Translations under genes and position numbers: made by a program
Shown here: piece by piece, positions 1-10,807 of the stretch
How the letters are laid out: each line of letters starts with the position of its first letter
Position numbering within the stretch: the first letter of the stretch is position 1
Assembly (NCBI GenBank): GCA_913060895.1
Contig: CAJXSN010000003.1
Span: 1-64,000 of the forward strand
Length of the DNA: 64,000 nucleotides
From: an uncultured Sphingomonadaceae bacterium
GTDB lineage: Bacteria > Pseudomonadota > Alphaproteobacteria > Sphingomonadales > Sphingomonadaceae
Direction of reading: 5' to 3'
Notes under the pieces: model-generated
Told to the model about the DNA's origin: nothing
Databases searched by the model: none
The model's input: only the letters and a program-made list of their open reading frames with translations

Positions 1-47
1 GAGATAGGAGTCCGTCTCGTGGGCTCGGAGATGTGTATAAGAGACAG
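1..47 (+). other. Illumina Nextera adapter at contig end (artefact)
   Basis: Bases 14-47 match the Nextera read-2 transposase adapter, ending in the 19-base mosaic end AGATGTGTATAAGAGACAG at 29-47. Bases 1-5 (GAGAT) match the end of the P7 primer and bases 6-13 (AGGAGTCC) sit where the i7 index belongs. They equal the reverse complement of GGACTCCT, which I recall as index N705. The order P7 tail, index, read-2 adapter is exactly that of a library molecule, so this stretch is untrimmed adapter and not biology. Genomic sequence begins at 48. Confidence 0.97.
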
Positions 48-60
48 GTGTAGGACAGCA

Positions 61-93
61 TAACTTCACACTAACTTCGCGCTAACTTCACTT
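61..93 (+). repeat. Three tandem 11-base repeats upstream of bamD
   Basis: Three consecutive 11-base units, each starting TAACTTC, lie at 61-71, 72-82 and 83-93. The variable positions are A or G, and the last two bases of the third unit differ. The 11-base period puts TAAC on the same helical face three times. The block lies 36 bases before the bamD start and may be regulatory, but it is also only 14 bases from the adapter junction, so its upstream extent is unknown. Confidence 0.6.
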
Positions 94-128
94 GGCGTTC
101 ACGCCAGCGCTGGCTATAGGCTGTTCCC

Positions 129-923
129 ATGACGACAAAGCCCCTTCGCAACGCTCTGGGCGCCAGCATTCTGGCGCTATCCCTCACCGCCTGTGCATCG
201 CTGGGGGGCGGGGGCGGACCAAGTGACACGGCCTATATCGCGCGTGATGTGGAAACGCTGTATGCCAATGCGAAGCAGCGGCTCGATGCCGGAAACGCCC
301 GCGTCGCCGCGCCCTTGTTCGACGAGGTGGAGCGCCAGCATCCCTACAGCCCGTGGGCCCGCCGTGCCCAGTTGATGAGCGCGTTCAGCTATTACGTCGG
401 TCAGGACTATACGAAGGCAATCCAGAGCGCGCAGCGTTTTCTGACGATCCATCCGGGTAACAAAGACGCGCCCTATGCCTATTACCTCATCGCGCTCAGC
501 TATTACGAGCAGATCAGCGATATCCACCGCGACCAGAAGACGACCGAGCAGGCGTTGGCCTCTCTGAACGATGTGCAGCGCCGCTTCCCCAACACGCAAT
601 ACGCCGCCGATGCGCGGCTGAAGATCGATCTGGTGAACGATCATCTGGGCGGCAAGGAAATAGAAATCGGCCGATTCTACCAGCGTACCGGCAAATGGCT
701 GGCTGCGCAGCTGCGGTTTCAGAACGTGGTCGAGAATTACCAGACCACCAGCCACGCGGCAGAGGCGCTGTATCGTCTGACGGAAACCAGCCTCGCGCTG
801 GGCCTGCCGACAGAAGCAAAGAAATACGCCGCCGTTCTGGGCGCGAACTATCCGGGCAGCGACTGGTACGACAAGGCGTTCGATCTGGTGGAGCGCCACG
901 CCGCGGATGTCACCGTCAGCTAA
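129..923 (+). CDS. bamD: Outer membrane assembly lipoprotein BamD
   Basis: This is the BamD subunit of the Bam complex, which inserts beta-barrel proteins into the outer membrane. The 264-residue protein starts with a lipoprotein signal peptide ending in the lipobox LTAC, so Cys22 would be lipidated and the mature protein held in the periplasmic leaflet of the outer membrane. After a glycine-rich linker it is built of helical TPR-like repeats typical of BamD/ComL (for example the stretch around residues 75-125 with YYVGQDYTKAI and APYAYYLIALSYY). Length and repeat layout fit the family. recN follows 81 bases downstream on the same strand, an order common in alphaproteobacteria. The identification is secure; the promoter region is partly lost at the contig end. 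Confidence 0.95.
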   Translation: MTTKPLRNALGASILALSLTACASLGGGGGPSDTAYIARDVETLYANAKQRLDAGNARVAAPLFDEVERQHPYSPWARRAQLMSAFSYYVGQDYTKAIQSAQRFLTIHPGNKDAPYAYYLIALSYYEQISDIHRDQKTTEQALASLNDVQRRFPNTQYAADARLKIDLVNDHLGGKEIEIGRFYQRTGKWLAAQLRFQNVVENYQTTSHAAEALYRLTETSLALGLPTEAKKYAAVLGANYPGSDWYDKAFDLVERHAADVTVS

Positions 924-1004
924 GGCGCACCTGTATTATTGCCGTGGGAAGCAGTGCAATAGGCGCTGACTTGCCGTGCAGGCTGGGCTAGGGTTGCTCC
1001 AGCC

Positions 1005-2668
1005 ATGCTGACCCGCCTCTCCATCCGCAATATCGTCCTGATCGAAGCGCTCGATCTGGATTTCGGCCGCGGGCTGGGTGTGCTGACCGGCGAAACGGGC
1101 GCGGGTAAGTCCATTCTGCTCGATGCGCTGGGGCTGGTGCTGGGGAACCGCGCGGATACAGGGTTGGTGCGGGCAGGAGAGGCCAAGGCCAGCGCCACCG
1201 CCAGTTTCGAATTTGCCCGGCTGCCCGGTGATCTGGCGCGGGCGCTGGACGATGCCGATATCGAAATCGAACCGGGCGAGGCACTGGTAATCCGCCGCCA
1301 GGTGAAGGCCGATGGCGGCTCCAAGGCATTTGTGAACGATCAGCCGGTGGGCGTGGCCTTGCTGCGCACTCTCGCGTCATCGCTGGTGGAATTGCACGGC
1401 CAGCATGATGACCGCGGCCTCGTCAATCCGCGCGGGCACCGCCTGCTACTGGACCGGTACTCCGGGGCCGATACCGCCCGTGTGGCAAAGGCGTGGACCG
1501 CGTGGTCCCATGCGCGCGAGGCACTGGAAGCAGCGCGCACCGCAATCGAGGATGCAAAGGCGGAGCAGGATTTGCTGATCGCTCATCTGGCCGAACTCAC
1601 AACTCTGGAACCGCAGGCAGGCGAAGAAGCCCGCCTCGCCGAAACGCGCAGCCGTATGCAGAAGGGTGAGAAGCTGGCCGGCGATCTGGAGGAATTGCGG
1701 CATATCTGGGAAGGCTCGGATTCGCCGCTGGCCGAACTGCGGAGTGCCGCGCGCAGGCTGGACCGGATTGGCGGAGAACACCCGCTGCTGAAGGAAGCGC
1801 TCGACGCCCTGGACCGCGCCGTGATCGAGGCGGGTGAAGCAGAGGACAAACTGGCCGCCGCTGCCGAAGCGCTGGTGCATGATCCGCAAGCGCTGGACAT
1901 GGCTGAAACGCGCCTGTTCGAACTGCGCGCACTGGCCCGCAAACACCGCTGCGAAGTGGATGAATTGCCCGGCAAGATGCGCAGCTTCCGTGCCGCGCTG
2001 GATGCCATCGAAGGCGGGGAGGCGGAGCTGGATGCGCTGGAACTGGCAGCGAAAGAAGCCGCCGCAGCGTATCGCAGCGCGGCAGAGAAATTGCACGGGC
2101 TCCGGGTGAAAGGCGCAGGCAAGCTGGACAAGGCGGTTGCCGCCGAACTCGCCCCGCTGAAACTGGATGCGGCGCGGTTCCAGACTGCAATCGAGGTGCT
2201 GCCGGAGGATAAGTGGGGCCCCACCGGCATGGACGCGGTCGAATATCTGATCGCCACCAATCCCGGCGCTCCGTTTGCGCCGCTGAACAAGATTGCCAGC
2301 GGCGGCGAATTGTCGCGCTTTATTCTGGCGCTGAAAGTCGCTCTGGCTGAACAGGGCGGGGCGGCCACTGTGATATTCGATGAGATCGACCGGGGCGTAG
2401 GCGGCGCGGTGGCTAGCGCTATTGGCGAACGCTTGGCGCGTCTGGCGCAGGACGGGCAGTTGCTGGCCGTCACCCACAGCCCCCAAGTCGCGGCGCGCGG
2501 GATGACACATTATATGATCGCGAAATCCTCCGAAGGCACGGTGACCAAGACCAGTGTCGCGCGGCTGGATGACGCAGGTCGCCAGGAAGAAATCGCGCGG
2601 ATGCTGTCTGGCGCGGAGGTTACGCCCGAGGCGCGCGCGCAGGCGGACCGCTTGCTGGAGGGGGCGTG

Positions 2669-2669
<1 letters not shown>
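1005..2669 (+). CDS. recN: DNA repair protein RecN
   Basis: RecN is an SMC-like ATPase that acts early in recombinational repair of double-strand breaks in the cytoplasm. The 554-residue protein begins with the typical N-terminus MLTRLSIRNIVLIE and has a Walker A motif GETGAGKS at residues 29-36. A long charged, Ala/Glu/Leu-rich coiled-coil middle follows. The C-terminal head contains the signature region near ASGGELSRF and a Walker B motif ending in FDEIDRGVGG. Its TGA stop overlaps the ATG of the next gene by one base (TGATG), and the operon continues to ligA, so repair functions are grouped. Length matches the family and I see nothing missing. Confidence 0.96.
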
Positions 2670-5687
<3,018 letters not shown>

Positions 5688-5688
<1 letters not shown>

Positions 5689-6188
5689 TGCTGGCCGAGC
5701 TTCATCCGCAAGCTCTGCGTATTGCAGAGCTGCTCCGCAAACGGGGCGAAAAAATTGCCGTGGCCGATGGCGCGACCGGCGGGATGATTGCCGCTTCGCT
5801 GCTGACCGTGCCGGGCGCGCTCGATTTCTTTGTCGGGGGCGGGGTGGTCTATTCGCTGCGCGCGCGAGATATATTGCTTGCTCAGCCACGCGAAGCCTAT
5901 CGCGGAATGCGCGGCGCTAGCGAGGATTACGCGCTGCTTCAGGCGCGCTCCCTGCGGGACAACTTCCACGCCGATTGGGGACTGGCAGAAAGCGGGTCTG
6001 TGGGCGGATCGACCCATCCCACCGGCGCGCCGGCAGGGCAAAGCTGTGCGGCGCTTGTCGGGCCGGGGGACGGGCCGGCAAGCGAATGGACCCAGATGAC
6101 GCAAACCGGCAGCGATGACCGGATTGCGAATATGGAGGCTTTCACGAGAGCCGCCCTCGATCATCTCGAGAGCGTGCTCTCGCGGTAA
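5688..6188 (+). CDS. CinA C-terminal domain family protein with altered active site
   Basis: The 166-residue protein aligns over its whole length with stand-alone CinA C-terminal (PncC-type) nicotinamide-nucleotide amidases, which recycle NMN formed by NAD-dependent DNA ligase. That makes its position directly after ligA meaningful. The usual AESCTGG motif reads ADGATGG (residues 26-32), so the serine is replaced by glycine. The later Tyr-Ser-Asn-x-x-Lys motif reads YSLRAR (55-60): tyrosine kept, lysine replaced by arginine. The fold therefore looks retained but the classical catalytic residues are not. It may be inactive, regulatory or use another chemistry. The ATG overlaps the ligA stop by one base. 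Confidence 0.85.
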
Positions 6189-6202
6189 AGCCCCGGCGAT
6201 GC

Positions 6203-6886
6203 CTAGTCCGCAGGCATCAGGTGAACTTCGCGCACTGCGCTGGTTTCCGGCTGTTCCAGGGCGAACACCACAGCATCGGCAATATCGGCGGGCTGCAGTT
6301 TGGTCGGCTTGGCCTCGTCAAAGAAATCGGTGTTGACCATGCCCGGCGTGATGACAGTGCAGCGGCCACCCCATTCGCGCATTTCCTCGGCAAGATTGCC
6401 GGCGAAGCCCTGCACGAACCATTTCGTCGCGCTGTAGACAGAGCCTTTGAAATGCTCGCGTCCGGCCTTGGAGCCGGTGACGACGAACGTGCCCTTGGTT
6501 TTCTTCAGTTCCGGCAAAGTGGCGTGGGCGGTGTACAGCACGGCGAGGATATTGACGTGGATCATGTCGTGCCATTCTTCCGGGTCCCCCTTTTCCATCC
6601 CGGGGGTTTCCACGCCCTTTCCGGCATTGGCGTACACAGCATCGAGGCTGCCGAATGTGTCGACCGTTTTGGTTACCGCTTTGTTCAGTGCATCGCGATC
6701 CGTGACGTCGCATTCCACAGCGAGCGCTTGATCGCCGATTTCATCTGCCAGTTCTTCCAGCCGGTCTTTTCTGCGGGCCAGAAGCACGACATTCCAGCCC
6801 TTGCTGGCTGCCGCACGGGCAGTGGCTTCGCCGATGCCGGATGAGGCACCGGTAATCATAAGTGTGCGCGATGGTTTGTCCGACAT
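6203..6886 (-). CDS. Short-chain dehydrogenase/reductase (SDR)
   Basis: This is a classical NAD(P)-dependent oxidoreductase of 227 residues. The nucleotide-binding motif TGASSGIG is at residues 12-19, the NAG motif near residue 87, the catalytic serine in VVTGSKAG (Ser139) and the YSATK motif at 151-155. The frame is open further upstream to 7021, but only the start at 6886 has a plausible ribosome site (GGAG just before it) and begins with the motif-bearing domain. The C-terminal part resembles the YdfG/NADP-dependent serine or 3-hydroxy acid dehydrogenase branch; the substrate cannot be told from sequence. It converges on the CinA-like gene with a 14-base gap and diverges from the beta-lactamase-like gene. 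Confidence 0.9.
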   Translation of the reverse strand: MSDKPSRTLMITGASSGIGEATARAAASKGWNVVLLARRKDRLEELADEIGDQALAVECDVTDRDALNKAVTKTVDTFGSLDAVYANAGKGVETPGMEKGDPEEWHDMIHVNILAVLYTAHATLPELKKTKGTFVVTGSKAGREHFKGSVYSATKWFVQGFAGNLAEEMREWGGRCTVITPGMVNTDFFDEAKPTKLQPADIADAVVFALEQPETSAVREVHLMPAD

Positions 6887-7011
6887 TTGGGAAACTCCAT
6901 TAATTCGGGTTGTGTAAGGGATATAGCTCGGCAATGCGGGAAGCCGTTCGCAGGTTCCGCGATTGGCGGCGTAAATACCTCGCGCATATGAAAAAGGGGC
7001 TTGGGAAGGGC

Positions 7012-8187
7012 ATGGCAACACGGGGCAGAATTTTAGCGGCGATCGCTGCTTTTGCTGCGCTGGCCGGGCTTGCGACGTGCCATATGTCGGGTGTGGAGGA
7101 GCAGTCCGGCGCCGCTATTGCGCCTTCGATTGAAGAGCGGGTGGAGGAAGCAGCCGAAGAGCTGACCGAAACGATAACGCAGCCGCGATCGCCGCAGGAA
7201 AGCTGGCTGGACGACCGGTTCTACGCCATCGGCAGCACGTTCGACGGGTTTCTGGGCATTGCGATGGTGGATGTCGATCGCGGCGCGGTGGTTCATTTCA
7301 ATGGCCATGAAACCTTCCCGCAGCAAAGCGTGAGCAAGCTGTGGGTCGCGCTGACTGCCTTCGATCAGGCGGACAAGGGCACGCTGGATCTGACAGAGAG
7401 CGGCACGGTGCGGATGGCGGACCTGACCGTGTTCCATCAGCCGCTGCGCAAGCGGGTGATTGCGCAGGGCAGCTTCACCACAACCTATGCGGACTACATC
7501 CGCCGTGCTCTGACGGAGAGCGACAACACAGCCAATGACATGGTGTTGAAACGCATCGGAGGGCCGGATGCCGTGCGCGCCATGTTGGCGGAGAAGGAAC
7601 TGGCGGATATCCGTTTTGGTCCCGGAGAGCGGGCCATGCAGGCGGCCATTGCGGGGCTGGAGTGGGACCAGAGTTACTCTATCGGCAAGACGTTTTTCGA
7701 AGTGCGCAAGACCGTTCCGCATGATCTGCGCCGGACGATATTCGACAACTATGTCGGCGATCCCGTCGACGGCGCGCGGCCTGTCGGAGCGGCGCGGGCG
7801 CTGGCACGATTGGCGGAGGGAGAATTGCTATCGGAAGGCAGCAACGCGCGGCTGCTGACCCTGCTGGGCGAGGTGAAGAGCGGGCCGAACCGGCTGAAGG
7901 GCGGACTGCCCGCAGGATGGAGCATTGGCCACAAGACCGGCACTGGGCAGGTGCTGGATATCGTCCCGCCGGGCGCGATCGGAGAACAGGCGGGCTATAA
8001 CGACATCGGTATTCTGACAGCGCCCGATGGCAGCCGGTATGCTGTCGCGGTGATGATCGGGCGCACTGCGCGGCCCGTGCCGGAGCGGATGGAGCTGATG
8101 CACGAAGTGGTCGCAGCGATTGCAGAATATCACACGCTTGTCAGCGGCGCGGCCGCGACTGAGAGCGGTGCCTCGGCCGAGCTTTAA
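7012..8187 (+). CDS. Class A beta-lactamase-like serine hydrolase
   Basis: The protein carries all three penicillin-recognising motifs. With the ATG at 7012 these are SVSK at residues 106-109 (nucleophile Ser106), SDN at 170-172 and KTG at 308-310. I chose this start because GGGAAGGG lies just upstream and it leaves a signal peptide ending in LATC, a possible lipobox; ATG 6988 is an alternative. The Glu of the class A ExxLN omega-loop aligns with an E in ERAMQ near residue 206, so that motif is divergent. About 30 extra residues separate it from KTG. It is either a divergent beta-lactamase or a related acyl hydrolase acting in the envelope. Its stop overlaps the convergent prmA stop. Confidence 0.85.
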   Translation: MATRGRILAAIAAFAALAGLATCHMSGVEEQSGAAIAPSIEERVEEAAEELTETITQPRSPQESWLDDRFYAIGSTFDGFLGIAMVDVDRGAVVHFNGHETFPQQSVSKLWVALTAFDQADKGTLDLTESGTVRMADLTVFHQPLRKRVIAQGSFTTTYADYIRRALTESDNTANDMVLKRIGGPDAVRAMLAEKELADIRFGPGERAMQAAIAGLEWDQSYSIGKTFFEVRKTVPHDLRRTIFDNYVGDPVDGARPVGAARALARLAEGELLSEGSNARLLTLLGEVKSGPNRLKGGLPAGWSIGHKTGTGQVLDIVPPGAIGEQAGYNDIGILTAPDGSRYAVAVMIGRTARPVPERMELMHEVVAAIAEYHTLVSGAAATESGASAEL

Positions 8188-9089
8188 AAGCTGCGCCTGC
8201 GACGCAGCCACAGGATCGACCAGTCGCCATTGACGATGCGTCCGGCCAGTCGGAAACCCGCCTTGCGATAGGCGGCGCGCACCGCAGCTTCCTGCGTTTC
8301 GAGCAATCCGGCCAGAACAAGATGGCCGCCCGCAGTTACGCTGTTCGCAAAATCCGGCGCAAGGTCGATCAGCGGCTGAGCGAGGATATTGGCGATCAGA
8401 AGATCGAACGGCCCGCGCAACTGTAGCAGGGGGTCGTCCATTCCGTCTGCCACCACCATCAGCAATTCGCCCGTGCGCCCGCCCAATGGGACGGTGTTGG
8501 TAAGCGCATTGTCCAGCACCACGCCTTCGCATATCGGATCGATGTCCGATGCTGTGACGAGGGCGCCGGGCCACAATGCCATCGCGCCAAACGCCAGCAG
8601 GCCCGTGCCGGTGCCAATGTCGGCAATGTTGCGCGCATTCACGCCGCTGACACGAAGGCCAGACAGCATGGCCAGGCAGCCCGCAGTTGTTTCGTGCTGG
8701 CCGGTCCCGAATGCCATGCTGGCGGGGATTACCAGATCGAGCCATTCGTCTTCCGGAGGGGCATGATCGGGGGTGCGGACATGGAACGGGCCGGCACGGA
8801 TCGGATCAACGCCTTGCTGGCTCAATGTCAGCCAATCCTCGTCCGGCAGTTTTTCCGGCACCATCTGCGGCGCGCCACCGTCGAACAGGGCAGCGATCGT
8901 GGCACGGTCGGCCTTGGTAGGTCGGCGATGAAGCCATGCTTCGAACACCCAGTCTTCGGGACGGTCCTCGGCAATCTCATGGCCTGAAACGACGATGCTG
9001 TAGTCCCAGTCGACCGCATTATCCTGAGCGTCGAGCGCTTGAGAGACGACGCCTTTCGGCGCATGAATGGTAAGTTTCCACGATGGCAT
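8184..9089 (-). CDS. prmA: Ribosomal protein L11 methyltransferase PrmA
   Basis: PrmA trimethylates ribosomal protein L11 using S-adenosylmethionine in the cytoplasm. The 301-residue protein has the PrmA hallmarks: FGTGQHETT before the methyltransferase core, the SAM motif ADIGTGTGLLAFGA, an acidic SDIDP loop and the catalytic-region motif LLIANILAQPL. The open frame runs upstream to 9209, but MPSWKLTIHAP at 9089 is the natural N-terminus, since the upstream part is arginine/cysteine-rich and low in sense. An SDR gene lies 47 bases upstream on the same strand and may share the transcript. The last bases overlap the stop of the convergent beta-lactamase-like gene. Confidence 0.94.
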   Translation of the reverse strand: MPSWKLTIHAPKGVVSQALDAQDNAVDWDYSIVVSGHEIAEDRPEDWVFEAWLHRRPTKADRATIAALFDGGAPQMVPEKLPDEDWLTLSQQGVDPIRAGPFHVRTPDHAPPEDEWLDLVIPASMAFGTGQHETTAGCLAMLSGLRVSGVNARNIADIGTGTGLLAFGAMALWPGALVTASDIDPICEGVVLDNALTNTVPLGGRTGELLMVVADGMDDPLLQLRGPFDLLIANILAQPLIDLAPDFANSVTAGGHLVLAGLLETQEAAVRAAYRKAGFRLAGRIVNGDWSILWLRRRRSF

Positions 9090-9136
9090 GGGCGGCCATC
9101 TACCAGCGAGCGGCCCGGCGGGGAAGCGGCCGCACG

Positions 9137-9856
9137 CTAGCGGACGTAACTTGCACCGTTGGCATCCAGCGTAGCGCCTGTGAGACTGGGCGGGGCATCC
9201 AGCGCGCAAAAGGCGATCAGAGTGGCAATCTCCTCTGGCTGAGCCACAGCGCCCAGCGGAATATCCTGCAACAAGCCGGGACCGCCCCTGCTGGCCAGAT
9301 AATCGCCTGCCATCGATGTGTCGGTAAAGCCGGGCGCGATGGCGTAGGACAGAATCCCATCGCCGGCATAGGCGCGCGCAATGGTCTTATGCAGCGCCAG
9401 CATCCCGCCCTTTGCCGCTGCGTAATGCCAGTGAGTGGGCGAATCACCCCTTTGGCCTGCCCGGCTGGCGACATGGACAAGCCGCCCCCGCTGCGCGCCT
9501 TCTGCTTTATGCTTCAGCCAATGCTGCACGGCAAACCGGCTGAGCTGGGCGGACGCTGTCAGGTTGATACGCAGGGTATCCTCCCACGAATCGAGCCAGA
9601 TGATGTCTGCACTGTTTACCGGATTGGCATCGAACAGCCCGGCATTGTTCACCAGTATGTCAATTCTACCGCCCGCTTCTTCCAGCGCCTGTTCCCACAG
9701 CATTTGCGGGGCGGTGGGCTCGGTAAAATCCGCTGCAATCCGGCCATCGCCGCCAGCAGTCGAATGGCCGATAACGGTACAGCCGCGCGCCTCCAGCGCA
9801 GTATGCGCAGCAGCGCCGATGCCCCGGCTCGATCCTGTCAGAAGAATTGTCGTCAT
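9137..9856 (-). CDS. FabG-like short-chain dehydrogenase
   Basis: A 239-residue classical SDR. The cofactor motif is TGSSRGIG at residues 7-14, NNAG at 70-73, the catalytic serine at 131 and Tyr145/Lys149 in YAAAK. The C-terminal APGF and LTGATLDANG segments are typical of the FabG/3-oxoacyl reductase branch. The chain is complete and near the usual 240-250 residues. It lies upstream of prmA on the same strand, which gives no clue to the substrate. A role as a general ketoacyl or quinone reductase is possible; which one cannot be decided here. Confidence 0.9.
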   Translation of the reverse strand: MTTILLTGSSRGIGAAAHTALEARGCTVIGHSTAGGDGRIAADFTEPTAPQMLWEQALEEAGGRIDILVNNAGLFDANPVNSADIIWLDSWEDTLRINLTASAQLSRFAVQHWLKHKAEGAQRGRLVHVASRAGQRGDSPTHWHYAAAKGGMLALHKTIARAYAGDGILSYAIAPGFTDTSMAGDYLASRGGPGLLQDIPLGAVAQPEEIATLIAFCALDAPPSLTGATLDANGASYVR

Positions 9857-10027
9857 GGCTTACAAGCATAAAGGCATGGGGTAAGCTGTCGAGAACCGTC
9901 TTTGAACTTCGCGGTTTGGATGTTTACAGGACTAGGCCCTGCTTGCATGGACCGCATGGTTCGCTAAGTGCGTATCAGAACCATCACTCGCGCGGCACAT
10001 CGCGCCTGACCGGAAGACTTCGAGCCT

Positions 10028-10408
10028 ATGGCAAACCGTCCGCTATCCCCGCATTTGCAGATCTGGAAATGGGGGCCGCATATGCTGATCTCCATCCTTC
10101 ACCGCGCCACCGGAGACGGTATGGCGCTGGTCGGTCTGGGTGTCTTCTTGTGGTGGCTGGGTGCGCTTGCCAGCGGGCCCGATGCCTATGACTTGTTCCA
10201 GACCCTCATGACATCGCCAGTCGGCTATATCGTACTGGTCGGGCTAAGCTGGGCATTCTTCACCCATATGATGAGCGGGCTGCGCCACTTCGTGTTGGAT
10301 ATGGGTGCCGGGTATGAGCTGGACACGAACAAGTTCTGGTCCGTTGCCAACCCGATTATCGCCATTCTTCTCACCATCGCCTTCTGGGCGCTGATCCTCT
10401 TCGTATAA
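10028..10408 (+). CDS. sdhC: Succinate dehydrogenase cytochrome b556 subunit SdhC
   Basis: SdhC is one of the two membrane anchors of complex II; with SdhD it binds haem b and ubiquinone. The 126-residue protein begins with the family motif RPLSPHLQIW and then SILHRATG (residues 22-29), the signature of SdhC. Three hydrophobic helices follow, and His87 in SGLRHFVLD is the likely haem ligand. The upstream gap of 171 bases contains no gene and must hold the operon promoter. A weak TTGAAC at 9902-9907 with TACAGG 17 bases later is the only candidate I see. sdhD follows after 12 bases. Confidence 0.95.
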   Translation: MANRPLSPHLQIWKWGPHMLISILHRATGDGMALVGLGVFLWWLGALASGPDAYDLFQTLMTSPVGYIVLVGLSWAFFTHMMSGLRHFVLDMGAGYELDTNKFWSVANPIIAILLTIAFWALILFV

Positions 10409-10420
10409 GGACGCAGGGTT

Positions 10421-10807
10421 ATGGGTAACGGTACATCGATCGGCCGCGTTCGCGGTTTGGGCAGCGCGCATGAAGGCACACATCACTGGTTGATTCAGCG
10501 CTTCACCGCGATTGGCAACCTGGTTCTGATGATCTGGCTGCTGGCCAGCATCATCATGCTGCCTGACATGAGCTATAGCACTGTCAGCGACTGGCTCGCG
10601 GAGCCGATCCCGGCAGCAGCTATGGTCCTGCTGATAATCAGCATTTTCTGGCACGCCCGACTTGGTCTCCAGGTCATGATCGAGGATTATGTCCATGAAG
10701 CAGGTACGAAATTCGCGGTCATTGTACTGCTTAACCTTACTGTAATTGCAGGCAGCGTCTTCGGCATTTTCTGTGTCGTACGTCTAGCCTTTGGAGGAGC
10801 TGCCTGA
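10421..10807 (+). CDS. sdhD: Succinate dehydrogenase membrane anchor SdhD
   Basis: The second membrane anchor of succinate dehydrogenase, 128 residues. It has the short N-terminal [16 protein letters not shown] segment characteristic of alphaproteobacterial SdhD, then three transmembrane helices. A histidine in [16 protein letters not shown] is conserved in the family and lies near the quinone/haem site. The TGA stop overlaps the sdhA ATG by one base, which suggests coupled translation and equal subunit production. Confidence 0.93.
   Translation: MGNGTSIGRVRGLGSAHEGTHHWLIQRFTAIGNLVLMIWLLASIIMLPDMSYSTVSDWLAEPIPAAAMVLLIISIFWHARLGLQVMIEDYVHEAGTKFAVIVLLNLTVIAGSVFGIFCVVRLAFGGAA

Noticed and set aside
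6887-7021. Longer N-terminus of the minus-strand SDR up to 7021
   Set aside because: It overlaps the divergent beta-lactamase-like gene, has a cysteine- and proline-rich sequence without homology, and the start at 6886 has a GGAG ribosome site.
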